A stretch of 64,000 nt of DNA from Sulfuricella denitrificans (lineage in GTDB: Bacteria; Pseudomonadota; Gammaproteobacteria; Burkholderiales; Sulfuricellaceae): NCBI GenBank assembly GCA_002632355.1, contig NSJJ01000010.1, positions 1 to 64,000 on the forward strand. The letters are read 5' to 3'. Position numbers and translations under genes: made by a program. Below, piece by piece: positions 17,402 through 25,961 of the stretch (within the stretch, counting starts at the first letter, position 1; each line of letters starts with the position of its first letter). The notes below the pieces were generated by a model that worked only from the letters and a program-made list of their open reading frames with translations, had not been told where the DNA came from and made no database searches.

Positions 17402-17521
17402 TCCCAGATAAAGTTGCATGTTCATGAGCGCGAACGGAATCATGGAAAGCACCATCGTCAGAAATGACAATCGCGCCTGAATCATCGAACCACATGAAAT
17501 ATTGACCAGGAAAAACAGGGA

Positions 17522-18148
17522 ATGAGCGAACACAGGCAGCGGCTATCGGCGGAAGAACGCCAGGAAGAAATCATCAGGGCCGCAGTGGAGCTTGCCGGCG
17601 AACAAGGCGTGGAAAGCGTGACCACGCAGGCCATGGCAGATGCAGTGGGCATCACCCAGGGCGCGATCTTCCGCCATTTTCCCACCAAGGACATGATCTG
17701 GCTGGGCGTCATCCACTGGGTACGCGGCCGTTTGATGAGTGTGCTGGACATGGCGGCAGATCAGGGCAAGGACCCGCTTGATTCCCTGGAAAAGATGTTT
17801 TTTGCCCACCTGGGATTTGTCGACAAGGTACCTGCGATCCCGAAGCTGGTTTTTACTGACCAACTACTGAAGAAAAACCCCAGGATCAAGGAACTGATTC
17901 GCAGCATTCTCGCAGATTACGAGACCAAGGTCACCGCGCTGCTTGTCCAGTCAAAAGTACAAAATCTGGTGCGTCAGGATCTGGACGAGCACGGTGCCGC
18001 CGTGATGTTCACTGGTATTATCCAGGGCCTGGTGATGAGGGTTTCCATCATAGAAGCACGGAAATCGCTGGTGGCCGAGGGCAAGCTGGTTTTCCCCCTT
18101 TTTCTCCACGGTATCGGCAGCACCCGGCCAGGCGCTGCAAACCTCTGA
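17522..18148 (+). CDS. TetR-family regulator, probable local regulator of the ABC exporter
   Basis: 208 residues. Helix-turn-helix at about 10-58 (EEIIRAAVELAGEQGVESVTTQAMADAVGITQGAIFRHFPTKDMIW). E. coli ybhGFSR is preceded by the TetR gene cecR (ybiH), so the combination is conserved although the order differs: here the regulator closes the operon. The ATG at 17522 begins 4 bases after a weak AGGGA. The operator candidate is the palindrome at 8931. The ligand is unknown. Confidence 0.85.
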   Translation: MSEHRQRLSAEERQEEIIRAAVELAGEQGVESVTTQAMADAVGITQGAIFRHFPTKDMIWLGVIHWVRGRLMSVLDMAADQGKDPLDSLEKMFFAHLGFVDKVPAIPKLVFTDQLLKKNPRIKELIRSILADYETKVTALLVQSKVQNLVRQDLDEHGAAVMFTGIIQGLVMRVSIIEARKSLVAEGKLVFPLFLHGIGSTRPGAANL

Positions 18149-18237
18149 CCCGAGCAAACCCGCCGTGCGTTTTCGCTGCTAACAACAGATTTACAAAATA
18201 ACCGGGGGACAGCGTTTCCCCAATCCGGAGAATCCCC

Positions 18238-18885
18238 ATGCAAGACCTGCAACAAACCTGGATCGCCATAAAACTCGGCGGGATGATCATCCTGCCCCTG
18301 TCGCTGCTGGCCATCATCGCCCTGGCCATCATGCTGGAGAAGGCGTTCATCTACTGGCGTTATGCGCGCCTGCCGCTCAACCTGCTCAGGCTGGTCGAAA
18401 CCTACGGCTTCCCCTGGGATGAACTGGAAAAAAGGCTCTACGGCCTGCATGAACGGCATTATTTCCGGCGTTTTTTCGAGGTGGTGATCGCCAACCGCCA
18501 GCGTCCGGCCTGGTGGACCGAATCCCGCGCGGCGGACGAGGCCCAGCTGATCGAAACCGCGCTAGCGCGCCGCCTGTGGGTGCTGGAAACCATCGTCACC
18601 GCCGCGCCCCTGCTCGGGCTGATGGGAACCATCGGCGGCATGATGGATGCCTTCAAGATCATCGGCGGCAGCGGGGTCGTGAACCCGACGGGGGTGACCG
18701 GAGGCGTGGCCCAGGCACTCATTGCAACGGCCATCGGTCTGCTGATTGCGCTGGTCGCCCTGTTCGGGTTCAACTATTTCTCCCGCGTGCAGTCCCAGAC
18801 GATGGACGAAATGGAGCGTCTCGGCACGCGCCTGATCGACCACATCCGTCTCGACCAGCAGGGTGAGACCCATGAAGCTGCGTAA
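18238..18885 (+). CDS. exbB: ExbB/TolQ/MotA-family proton channel subunit
   Basis: 215 residues with three membrane helices (about 15-37, 118-142 and 160-182). The signature region LLGLMGTIGGMMDAFKIIGGSG...ALIATAIGLLIALVALFGFNYF is the MotA/TolQ/ExbB proton-channel domain. It opens the group exbB-exbD-tonB, each overlapping the next. The complex uses proton flow across the inner membrane to energise outer membrane receptors through the TonB-like protein. It could be TolQ, but no Pal/TolB genes are nearby and the partner is TonB-like. Confidence 0.88.
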   Translation: MQDLQQTWIAIKLGGMIILPLSLLAIIALAIMLEKAFIYWRYARLPLNLLRLVETYGFPWDELEKRLYGLHERHYFRRFFEVVIANRQRPAWWTESRAADEAQLIETALARRLWVLETIVTAAPLLGLMGTIGGMMDAFKIIGGSGVVNPTGVTGGVAQALIATAIGLLIALVALFGFNYFSRVQSQTMDEMERLGTRLIDHIRLDQQGETHEAA

Positions 18886-19273
18886 ACCCCGGACCAGCCG
18901 CAAGGGGCGCATTGAGATCATCCCGATGATCGACGTGATGTTCTTCCTGCTGGCAACCTTCATGCTGTCTTCGCTGGCGATGCAGAACCTCGATTCGCTG
19001 CAGGTGAACCTGCCCCAGGGTAAAGCCGAAAAGCTCAGGATGGATACGCCGGTCACCCTGACGCTGACCGCCGACAGCAAGATCCTGGTCAACCGCACCC
19101 CGGTGACCCTGCAAACCCTGGCGGCCACGCTTGCGCCGCTGCTGGACGAGGCTCGTCCGAGCGTGATCGTCTCGGCGGATAACGCGGCGCCGCAGGGCAT
19201 CGTGGTGCAGGCCATGCTGCAGGCGCGCGCAGCCGGGGCCAGGAACTTCCTGATCGCGGTAAAACATGAGTGA
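18872..19273 (+). CDS. exbD: ExbD/TolR-family protein
   Basis: 133 residues; ATG at 18872 overlapping exbB by 14 bases. One membrane helix with the essential aspartate (RIEIIPMIDVMFFLLATFML; Asp about residue 20) and a periplasmic domain (VTLTLTADSKILVNRTPVTL, VIVSADNAAPQGIVVQAMLQARAAGARNFLIAV) typical of ExbD. It forms the channel complex with ExbB. Confidence 0.9.
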   Translation: MKLRKPRTSRKGRIEIIPMIDVMFFLLATFMLSSLAMQNLDSLQVNLPQGKAEKLRMDTPVTLTLTADSKILVNRTPVTLQTLAATLAPLLDEARPSVIVSADNAAPQGIVVQAMLQARAAGARNFLIAVKHE

Positions 19274-20111
19274 GGCGGCAAGCCTGCCCGTTTTACCTCC
19301 AGGGGAAATCCGGCTGTGGTGGCCGATACCGCTGGCGGCTATCCTCTGGCTGCTGATCGTCTGGGGCCTGGGGCATTTCCTGGCTTCGCCCAGGATTGAA
19401 ATCCCGGCAGCCGAACCTGTGGAGGCCAGCTTCGTCGAATTACCGGCAGCGCCGGCAGCCAGAAGTCCGGAAGCGCCCAAGGCCCCGCCCGCGAAAAGCC
19501 GGCCTGTCGTCAAGCCGCGCCACGAGGTAGCGCCCCGCCCCAAAACAGAGGAAAGCAAGCCCCCAGCGCCAGCACCTGAACCTGCCGTATCCCCGCCCAC
19601 CGACATGTTGTCCTACGTCAATGCTGCCAGGGCACGCCGCCTCGCCGCCGAGCGTCCGGCTACGGGTGAAAGTGCGGAGACCGCCGCGCGCGAACGGGGA
19701 TCCTCGGCCGAGGAAGCCAGGATGGCGAACATCATGAAAAACCTTCAGCCGCAAGGCACGAACGGCGTAATTCAGATCATCAGCATGGGCATCAGGACAG
19801 GCAAATATTCGTTTCACGGCTGGACCAAGCGCTCAAGTCAATCCCGGCACGAAGTGTTCGAAGTGGATGCCGGACCCGATGGCGATCTGGAACGCGCGAT
19901 GGTGCGCAGCATGATCGAACTGATCCGCCGCTATTACAAGGGCGATTTCAACTGGGAATCGCCGCGCCTCGACCGCGTGATCGTTCTCTCCGCCCGTCTT
20001 GAAGACAACGCGGGACTGGAGGATTTTCTGATCAAGGAATTCTTTAGCGCAGGCGCCGGAACTCGCGGTCAGGAATTCAATAACCTGGTCCGGCCACGCA
20101 GGCCATTCTGA
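19266..20111 (+). CDS. TonB-like energy transducer, divergent C-terminal domain
   Basis: 281 residues; overlaps exbD by 8 bases. A single N-terminal membrane helix (IPLAAILWLLIVWGLGHFL) is followed by a proline/lysine-rich spacer (residues 45-115) that would span the periplasm, both TonB hallmarks. The C-terminal 130 residues (from NGVIQIISMGIRTGKYSFHGW) do not show the usual TonB YP-motif or the three-strand signature; a domain ending DRVIVLSARLEDNAGLEDFLIKEF is present instead. Position and overall plan support TonB, but the outer membrane partner must be unusual or the protein serves another process. Confidence 0.65.
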   Translation: MSEAASLPVLPPGEIRLWWPIPLAAILWLLIVWGLGHFLASPRIEIPAAEPVEASFVELPAAPAARSPEAPKAPPAKSRPVVKPRHEVAPRPKTEESKPPAPAPEPAVSPPTDMLSYVNAARARRLAAERPATGESAETAARERGSSAEEARMANIMKNLQPQGTNGVIQIISMGIRTGKYSFHGWTKRSSQSRHEVFEVDAGPDGDLERAMVRSMIELIRRYYKGDFNWESPRLDRVIVLSARLEDNAGLEDFLIKEFFSAGAGTRGQEFNNLVRPRRPF

Positions 20112-20144
20112 GCGCGGTAATGAGAAATCATCAGGCGGGACGAA

Positions 20145-20810
20145 TTACTTGTTGCGGAGATAACGCGCGTCGTCGAAAGTCGCCGCCCATTGCGGCCGAT
20201 AAACCACCACCAGGGTCATCATCATGCCGCTGAGCAGCGCCTCGGACCAGCCCATGAGCAGGAAATAGGGCAGGTAGTTGCTGGTCAGATATTCAGCCTT
20301 GTAGACATCCGCCAGCACCAGCAGGCCGGTCGCTGACAGCCCGGTCAGGGCCATGGCGATCGCCGCACCGACAAAGGCATTGAGGAAGATGTAAACGAAA
20401 AAATGGTTGGGCAGCCTGCTGTCTACCAGCCGGTAAATGAAATGGCTGACGGTCACCGGCAACACCCCCATCAGTAGTCCGTTGACGGAAAAGCTTTCCC
20501 ATCCGCTCAGGCCATAGAAAGTCACCCCCAGCAGCACTATGCCAAGACCCGCGATGGCCAGCCACGGCCCGAACAGGAGGGTGAAGATGGTGGCGCCGAG
20601 CAGATGAAAATTCAGCCCCGGCTTGATTCCGGTCTTGATACTCCAGATCAGCATCAGGCCCACGCAGGTGCCGAGGAAGAGATGCAGTAGCTCGTTGTCG
20701 CGCAGGCGCCGCCACGGAGCCGCCCGCACAGACCAGGCAAGCACTGCGGCGAACAGGACATGAGCAATCCATTGCCAGGAGGAAGGGAGCAGGCCGTCGG
20801 GGAAATTCAT
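20145..20810 (-). CDS. CbiM/COG3235-like integral membrane protein
   Basis: 221 residues with about seven helices. It begins MNFPDGLLPSSWQ, similar to the start of CbiM-type cobalt ECF permease components, and has GLNFHLLGATIFTLLFGPWLAIAG and SFSVNGLLMGVLPVTVSHFIYRLV. The family (COG3235) is related to CbiM/NikM, the substrate-binding membrane proteins of cobalt/nickel ECF transporters, but no CbiN, CbiQ or CbiO genes are nearby. It is convergent with the TonB-like gene and faces away from the BtuCD genes. A role in metal or corrinoid handling fits the neighbourhood; function is unproven. Confidence 0.65.
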   Translation of the reverse strand: MNFPDGLLPSSWQWIAHVLFAAVLAWSVRAAPWRRLRDNELLHLFLGTCVGLMLIWSIKTGIKPGLNFHLLGATIFTLLFGPWLAIAGLGIVLLGVTFYGLSGWESFSVNGLLMGVLPVTVSHFIYRLVDSRLPNHFFVYIFLNAFVGAAIAMALTGLSATGLLVLADVYKAEYLTSNYLPYFLLMGWSEALLSGMMMTLVVVYRPQWAATFDDARYLRNK

Positions 20811-20860
20811 GCTGCGATTTTACGCTATACTTCGAGGCCATAATCCTGAAAAAACAGTTG

Positions 20861-20987
20861 AACCGCAAAGGCGCAAAGTCGCAGAGGAAATACAACGCGT
20901 TATCGGGAACACTCAGCCTACCCGGCAGGTGAATGCATGATCGCTGACATGGCCGCGATTTCTTTGTGTCTTCGCATCTTTGCGGTT
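20861..20987. repeat. Dispersed inverted repeat (AACCGCAAAG family)
   Basis: Left arm from 20861 (AACCGCAAAGGCGCAAAG) and right arm ending at 20987 (CTTTGCGGTT), inverted, with 10 perfect terminal bases and imperfect continuation over about 30 bases. The same AACCGCAAAG(G/A)CGCAAAG motif is a known repeat of many environmental proteobacteria. It sits in the divergent gap between the CbiM-like gene and the HAD gene. Confidence 0.65.
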
Positions 20988-21030
20988 AATGAACTACGGC
21001 TTTAAGAATAATTCAAGGGGAGTAGAAATC

Positions 21031-21693
21031 TTGCGTTTGGCGCTTTTCGATCTGGACAACACACTGCTCGCCGGGGACAGCGATTTCGAATGGGCCCAGT
21101 TCCTGATCGAACAGGGCGTGCTCGACAAGGAAGTCTACGAAGCGCGCAACCAGGCATTCTACGACCAGTACAAGGCCGGCACGCTGGACATCCACGAATT
21201 CCTCGACTTCCAGCTCAGGCCGCTGGCGCGTCATCCGCGCGCCCAGCTCGATCTCTGGCATCAGGATTTCATGCAGCGCAAAATTCTGCCCATCGTCACG
21301 AAAAAAGGCCGGGAACTGGTCAGGCAGCATCAGCGCGATAGCGATCTGGTCGCCATCGTCACCGCCACCAACAGTTTCGTCACCGCACCCATCGCCCGTG
21401 AATTCGGCGTGGAACACCTGATCGCCACCGAACCGGAGCAGATCCTGGGTGAATTCAGCGGCAAGGTCAACGGTACGCCTTCCTTCCGCGAAGGCAAGAT
21501 CGCCCGCCTCGACACCTGGCTGGCCAGCCGGGGAGTGCGCTGGGAAGACGTGAGCGAAAGCTGGTTCTACAGCGATTCCCTCAACGACCTGCCGCTGTTG
21601 CAGCGCGTCAGCAAGCCGGTCGCGGTCGACCCCGATCCGACCCTCAGGGCCCACGCGGAAGCGCATGGCTGGCCGGTCATCAGCCTGCGCTGA
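21031..21693 (+). CDS. HAD-IB family phosphatase (SerB/HisN-like)
   Basis: 220 residues. The start is a TTG at 21031 (MRLALFDLDNTLLAGDSD) because GGGGAG lies 8 bases upstream and homologues of this family begin at this point. HAD motifs: I DLDNT (nucleophile Asp 7), II VTATNS, III K in REGKIARL and DSLNDLPLL. The size and DSD variant match the HAD-IB group that contains phosphoserine and histidinol-phosphate phosphatases. It is fused into an operon with btuC by a TGATG stop/start overlap. Substrate uncertain. Confidence 0.85.
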   Translation: MRLALFDLDNTLLAGDSDFEWAQFLIEQGVLDKEVYEARNQAFYDQYKAGTLDIHEFLDFQLRPLARHPRAQLDLWHQDFMQRKILPIVTKKGRELVRQHQRDSDLVAIVTATNSFVTAPIAREFGVEHLIATEPEQILGEFSGKVNGTPSFREGKIARLDTWLASRGVRWEDVSESWFYSDSLNDLPLLQRVSKPVAVDPDPTLRAHAEAHGWPVISLR

Positions 21694-22643
21694 TGCGGTC
21701 CCGGCGCCTGCTGTTTTTCGGGTTGCTGCTGCTGGCGCCCACAAGCATCCTGATTGCGCTTTCGAGCGGCAGCGCTGACCTTTCCCTGACCCAACTCCTG
21801 CACGGCAACGCCGCGCAACAGGAAATCTTCTGGCAACTGCGCGCGCCGCGCGCCGCCAGCGCCTTTGCCTGCGGCGCCCTGTTGGCGCTGTCCGGCGTAC
21901 TGCTCCAGGTGCTGCTGCGCAACCCCCTTGCCGACCCCTATCTGCTGGGTATTTCCGGCGGTGCGGCAGCGGGCGCACTGGGCGCGATGCTGCTGGGCCT
22001 GGCTGCTGCCATCAAATTCTCCGCCTTCGGTGGCGCGCTGATCGCACTGCTGCTGGTGCCGGCACTGAGCTTCCGCCGCCACGCCTGGGACATCCACCAC
22101 CTGCTGCTCACCGGCATCGCCCTCTCCGCCGGATTCGGCGCGCTGATCAGTCTGCTGCTCAGCATCGCGCCCAGCGCCGGTATCCACGGCATGCTGTACT
22201 GGCTCATGGGCGATCTGTCCTATGCCCAGTCGCCTGTACAGACCTGGGCTGCGCTGCTGGCCAGCGGGCTTGCCAGCGTCTTGTTGGCCCGACACCTGGA
22301 TGTGCTGGCAATCGGCGAACTCAAGGCCAAATCACTCGGCATCGCGGTACTGCCCGTTCAGGGCGCTGCTTATCTCATCGCTGCCACGGCCACCACGGCG
22401 GCAGTGCTGGAGGCCGGCAGTATCGGTTTCGTCGGCCTGGTCGTTCCCCACCTGCTGCGCCTCCTGGGCATGGACAGCCACCGCTGGCTGATTCCCGGCG
22501 CCATCCTGCTGGGCGGCAGTTTCCTCACTTTGGCGGACACCCTGGCGCGCACCCTCGTCGCGCCGCAGCAGCTTCCGGTCGGCGTGCTGACCGCGCTGAC
22601 CGGCGCTCCCCTGCTGCTGTTCCTGCTGTCGCGGCGGCGCTGA
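21693..22643 (+). CDS. btuC: BtuC/FecCD-family ABC permease
   Basis: 316 residues, with about ten hydrophobic helices and the FecCD signature (LRAPRAASAFACGALLALSGVLLQVLLRNPLADPYLLGISGGAAAGALGA; GAAYLIAATATTAAVLEAGSIGFVGLVVPHLLRLL). It would form the transmembrane dimer of an importer for cobalamin, haem or iron-siderophore. The start shares its A with the HAD stop codon. No periplasmic binding protein (BtuF) gene is adjacent. The closeness of a CbiM-like gene and TonB system favours a corrinoid, without proving it. Confidence 0.85.
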   Translation: MRSRRLLFFGLLLLAPTSILIALSSGSADLSLTQLLHGNAAQQEIFWQLRAPRAASAFACGALLALSGVLLQVLLRNPLADPYLLGISGGAAAGALGAMLLGLAAAIKFSAFGGALIALLLVPALSFRRHAWDIHHLLLTGIALSAGFGALISLLLSIAPSAGIHGMLYWLMGDLSYAQSPVQTWAALLASGLASVLLARHLDVLAIGELKAKSLGIAVLPVQGAAYLIAATATTAAVLEAGSIGFVGLVVPHLLRLLGMDSHRWLIPGAILLGGSFLTLADTLARTLVAPQQLPVGVLTALTGAPLLLFLLSRRR

Positions 22644-23407
22644 TGTTACATAGCCAGAACCTGCATCTGAGCGTACCGGGCAGAGTGTTGTGCCAGAATC
22701 TGACGCTGACGCTCGAACCGGGCCAGTGCTGGGCCATCCTGGGAAAAAACGGGAGCGGCAAGAGCACCCTGATCCATGCCCTGAGCGGCCTTTCCAAGCC
22801 GGTTTCGGGCAGCATCCGGCTCGACGGCAAGGCGCTGACAGAGATTTCGCGCCGGAACCTGGCGCAGCGCATCGGCGTGCTGTTGCAGGAAGAAAGCGCT
22901 TCCTTTTCCGGGCCGGTGCTGGACTATGTGCTGCTGGGACGGTTCCCGCATGCCGGAAGCTGGCGGCCGGACGACGGCGACCTTGAAGCGGCACGAGAGG
23001 CGCTGAAGCAAACCGGCATGGCACAGGCGCAGTCACAATCCTTCGCTACGCTCTCCGGCGGCGAACGCCAGCGCGTGCGCATCGCGCAACTGCTTGCCCA
23101 GGAACCGGACATCCTGTTTCTCGACGAACCGTTGCAACATCTCGACCTGCCGCACCAGCTCGCGATGATGAGATTGTTTCGCGAACTCGCGGATAGCCAG
23201 CAGAAAACCGTCGTCATGGTGCTGCATGACATCTTCTGGGCCAGCCACTTCTGCAGCCATGCCTTGCTGATTCATGACGAAGGCAAGATTTTGAACGGGG
23301 AAAGCGCCCTGATGATTTCCGAAAACAGCATGGAAACCCTTTACCAGTGCAGATTTCATAAAATCGAAACTAGTGATGGAAATTATTTCCTGCCCACCTT
23401 AGAATAG
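22643..23407 (+). CDS. btuD: BtuD/FecE-family ABC ATPase
   Basis: 254 residues. Walker A GKNGSGKST near residue 35, signature TLSGGERQRVRIAQLL, Walker B ILFLDEPLQHLD, H-loop VLHDIFW. Its start overlaps the btuC stop. The signature and the DEPLQHLDL phrase are typical of importers of B12 and ferric siderophores. It would energise the BtuC-like permease from the cytoplasm. A new transcription unit (GGDEF-EAL) starts 60 bases later. Confidence 0.88.
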   Translation: MLHSQNLHLSVPGRVLCQNLTLTLEPGQCWAILGKNGSGKSTLIHALSGLSKPVSGSIRLDGKALTEISRRNLAQRIGVLLQEESASFSGPVLDYVLLGRFPHAGSWRPDDGDLEAAREALKQTGMAQAQSQSFATLSGGERQRVRIAQLLAQEPDILFLDEPLQHLDLPHQLAMMRLFRELADSQQKTVVMVLHDIFWASHFCSHALLIHDEGKILNGESALMISENSMETLYQCRFHKIETSDGNYFLPTLE

Positions 23408-23467
23408 CTGCAACATGGCTAATCAATTTATGGCCCCTTCTTCACCCGAATCCAGCCCGGGTCAACA

Positions 23468-25849
23468 ATGAAACTCTTCCAGCCACGCACGCTGCACAAG
23501 CGCATCATGCTCGCGATCGCACTGCTGCAACTGGTGGTGGTGGGGCTGTTTGCCATCTACCTGCTGATACAGCAGGTAGGCAACGAAATCACCAGCCGCC
23601 AGGTGCTGGGGCACAAGATGATCGGCATCACCGCCCCGGCCGTATCGCACCTCATCCGGCACGACCCCGCAGGCATTTCCGGCTATCTCGGCGCCATGCT
23701 CGGCGACCGCGCCGTTGCCGGCATTACGGTCAAGGACAGGGATGGCAAAACCCTGTTCCTGCAGCGTAAGGAAAGCGGCGATCTGCACCCGGTTGCCGGC
23801 TGGTTCAAGGCCGCCGAACCCCACCCGAAAATCAGCGCCGAACTCAGGTCGGAACATGGCTCGCTGGGCCTGATGACCATCGAACTATCCAACGACCTGC
23901 TCAATGAGAAGATCCGCGGTCTGCTCAACGATGTTTCCTATCTTTTCATGCTGCTGCTCGGTGTCGACCTGATCGCGATCCAGTTGCTGGTGAAATCGGT
24001 CATGGCCCCCCTTACGCCCCTGGCCGCCATGGCCAGGGAAGTCTCGCAAGGCAACTGGGAAAAAACCGTGCTGACGACGGAAGACGGTGCCAGCGATGAA
24101 GTCCGGAATCTCTCCGACGCCTTCATCGAAAGCGCAAAAACCATGAAGCGCCAGATCCGTGAGCTGGAAAAAACGCGCGCGCAACTGGCGGAAAACGAAC
24201 TCAAGCTGCGCAATCTGGTGGACAACATGCAGGAAGTGCTGCTGGAAGTCGATCAGAATGGCCTCGTTACTTTCCTGAATCCCGCGTGGGAAGCGCTCAC
24301 CGGCTATGCGGCCGAAACCACGCTGCATCGCCCCTTTGCCGAATTCCTGACCCAGCCCAGACATAAAGCCTATTTCGAAGCCGGCAGGCTGGAACATATT
24401 CCGCTCACCGAACTGCAACTGGAGCTACGCGCCCACGACGGCAGGCCGGTATGGATGCAGATGAGCACTTCGCTGCAGCGGGACGACACTGGCGCCGTTA
24501 GCGGCCTGATCAGCACGCTGGAAGACATCACCGAAACCCTGCACCTGCAGGAACTGCAACATCAGCATGAACAGGACCTCTACCGCCTGACCATCACCGA
24601 CCCGCTTACTGGCGTCTATAACCGTCGCCACTTCGACGAACTGCTGGAAAACCTGCTGCACATGAATCTGCACAAGGGGCATCCGCTGGCGCTGGTGATC
24701 GTGGATATCGACGGCTTCAAATTCATCAACGACACCTATGGCCACCCGGTCGGCGACGAAGTATTGCGCACCGTGGCAACCTCGCTGCGCAACAACAAAC
24801 ACCAGGGCGGCGCAGTCGCCCGCATCGCCGGCGACGAATTTGCACTGCTGCTGCAAAACGTGAACGAAATGGATGCGGAAAGAATCGGTCACATGATCCA
24901 TGAAGACCTCAACCGCATCGTCATTCCGCTGCCGGTCGGACAGCTCACGGTCCAGACCTCGATCGGTATCGCCATCGCACCGGTGCATGGAAAATTGCCG
25001 CAAGACCTGGTGCGCGCAGCCGACGTGGCGCTCTACCATGCCAAGAAGAGCGGCCGCAACCGCGTCGACACCCTGACCCGGGAGCGCGGCGAGGCCATCA
25101 TGGATATCTTCTCGCAGGGCTTCGAAGTGCGGAACGCCATTATCGCCGGCCTGATTCTGCCTTTCATGCAGCCCATCGTCGATCTCAAAACACGCAAGAT
25201 TTTCGCCTATGAAGTGCTGACGCGCATGCGGCGCGGTGACGCTTTCGTCCCGGCGGACGACTTCATTCCCATTGCCGAGGACCTCGGCCTGATCCGTGAA
25301 ATGGACCTGTTCGTGATTGGCCAGGCCCTGAAAATGATTCCCAAGAATGTGCACCTCTTCGTCAACATCAGCCTGAGCTCCTTTTACGCGCCTGAATTCG
25401 CGCAGCAACTGCGGGATCTGCTCAATTCGCCAGTGGCGCGGGGCCGCTCCATCACGCTGGAATTCACCGAGCGGGAAACGGTAGAAATGTCCAGGGAGTT
25501 CATCCAGCTATTCGATGAAATCCGCGCCGGAAGCTGCAATGTCGCTCTTGACGATTTCGGTGTCGGCTACTCCACCTATAGCTACCTGCGGGTATTGCGA
25601 CCGGAATTCGTCAAGATCGACGGCAGTTTCGTGCTTAAACTGAAGGAAAACCAGGAAGACGTGAAAATCGTCGAGCAGATCCGGGAACTGGCCCATATCA
25701 TCGGCGCCCACACCATCGCCGAACACATCGAGGACGAAGAAACCATCGCCATGCTGGTCAAAATGGGTGTGGACTATGGCCAGGGATACTTTTTCAGCAA
25801 GCCGGTCAATGTGGATGACAAACACTGGCTGACCGCTGATCTGGCCTAA
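23468..25849 (+). CDS. Membrane GGDEF-EAL cyclic-di-GMP protein with HAMP and PAS domains
   Basis: 793 residues. TM helices at about 12-34 and 155-177 enclose a periplasmic sensor region; HAMP about 175-230, PAS about 235-345 (LRNLVDNMQEVLLEVDQNGLVTFLNPAWEALTGY), then GGDEF and EAL. The GGDEF active site reads AGDEF, a variant tolerated in some active cyclases; no RxxD inhibitory site precedes it. The EAL domain reads EVL in place of EAL but keeps the other catalytic positions (NIS, EFTERE, DDFGVGYS, KIDGSF, AEHIED, QGYFFSKP). So phosphodiesterase activity is more likely than not, cyclase activity possible. Transmembrane sensing of an unknown signal. Confidence 0.88.
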   Translation: MKLFQPRTLHKRIMLAIALLQLVVVGLFAIYLLIQQVGNEITSRQVLGHKMIGITAPAVSHLIRHDPAGISGYLGAMLGDRAVAGITVKDRDGKTLFLQRKESGDLHPVAGWFKAAEPHPKISAELRSEHGSLGLMTIELSNDLLNEKIRGLLNDVSYLFMLLLGVDLIAIQLLVKSVMAPLTPLAAMAREVSQGNWEKTVLTTEDGASDEVRNLSDAFIESAKTMKRQIRELEKTRAQLAENELKLRNLVDNMQEVLLEVDQNGLVTFLNPAWEALTGYAAETTLHRPFAEFLTQPRHKAYFEAGRLEHIPLTELQLELRAHDGRPVWMQMSTSLQRDDTGAVSGLISTLEDITETLHLQELQHQHEQDLYRLTITDPLTGVYNRRHFDELLENLLHMNLHKGHPLALVIVDIDGFKFINDTYGHPVGDEVLRTVATSLRNNKHQGGAVARIAGDEFALLLQNVNEMDAERIGHMIHEDLNRIVIPLPVGQLTVQTSIGIAIAPVHGKLPQDLVRAADVALYHAKKSGRNRVDTLTRERGEAIMDIFSQGFEVRNAIIAGLILPFMQPIVDLKTRKIFAYEVLTRMRRGDAFVPADDFIPIAEDLGLIREMDLFVIGQALKMIPKNVHLFVNISLSSFYAPEFAQQLRDLLNSPVARGRSITLEFTERETVEMSREFIQLFDEIRAGSCNVALDDFGVGYSTYSYLRVLRPEFVKIDGSFVLKLKENQEDVKIVEQIRELAHIIGAHTIAEHIEDEETIAMLVKMGVDYGQGYFFSKPVNVDDKHWLTADLA

Positions 25850-25887
25850 CGCCCTCAATCCCCCCTTAATCAGGGGAAAGTTGCACA

Positions 25888-25916
25888 TTAACCATCAGGC
25901 CGCCAGGGTGTATAAT
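25888..25916 (+). promoter_or_regulatory. Putative promoter of the pcnB-folK-dgk-panBC group
   Basis: TTAACC at 25888-25893 and TATAAT at 25911-25916 with a 17-base spacer, 45 bases upstream of the pcnB start. A short CCCCT/AGGGG hairpin precedes it at 25862-25876. Confidence 0.45.
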
Positions 25917-25961
25917 CCTTGCGCCCGCTTTTCAGCCAGAAGTCAACACATCCTTAAATCC

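Noticed and set aside
24425..25408. 327-residue minus-strand frame inside the GGDEF-EAL gene
   Set aside because: It is the complement of conserved GGDEF and EAL motifs and shows no independent signal.
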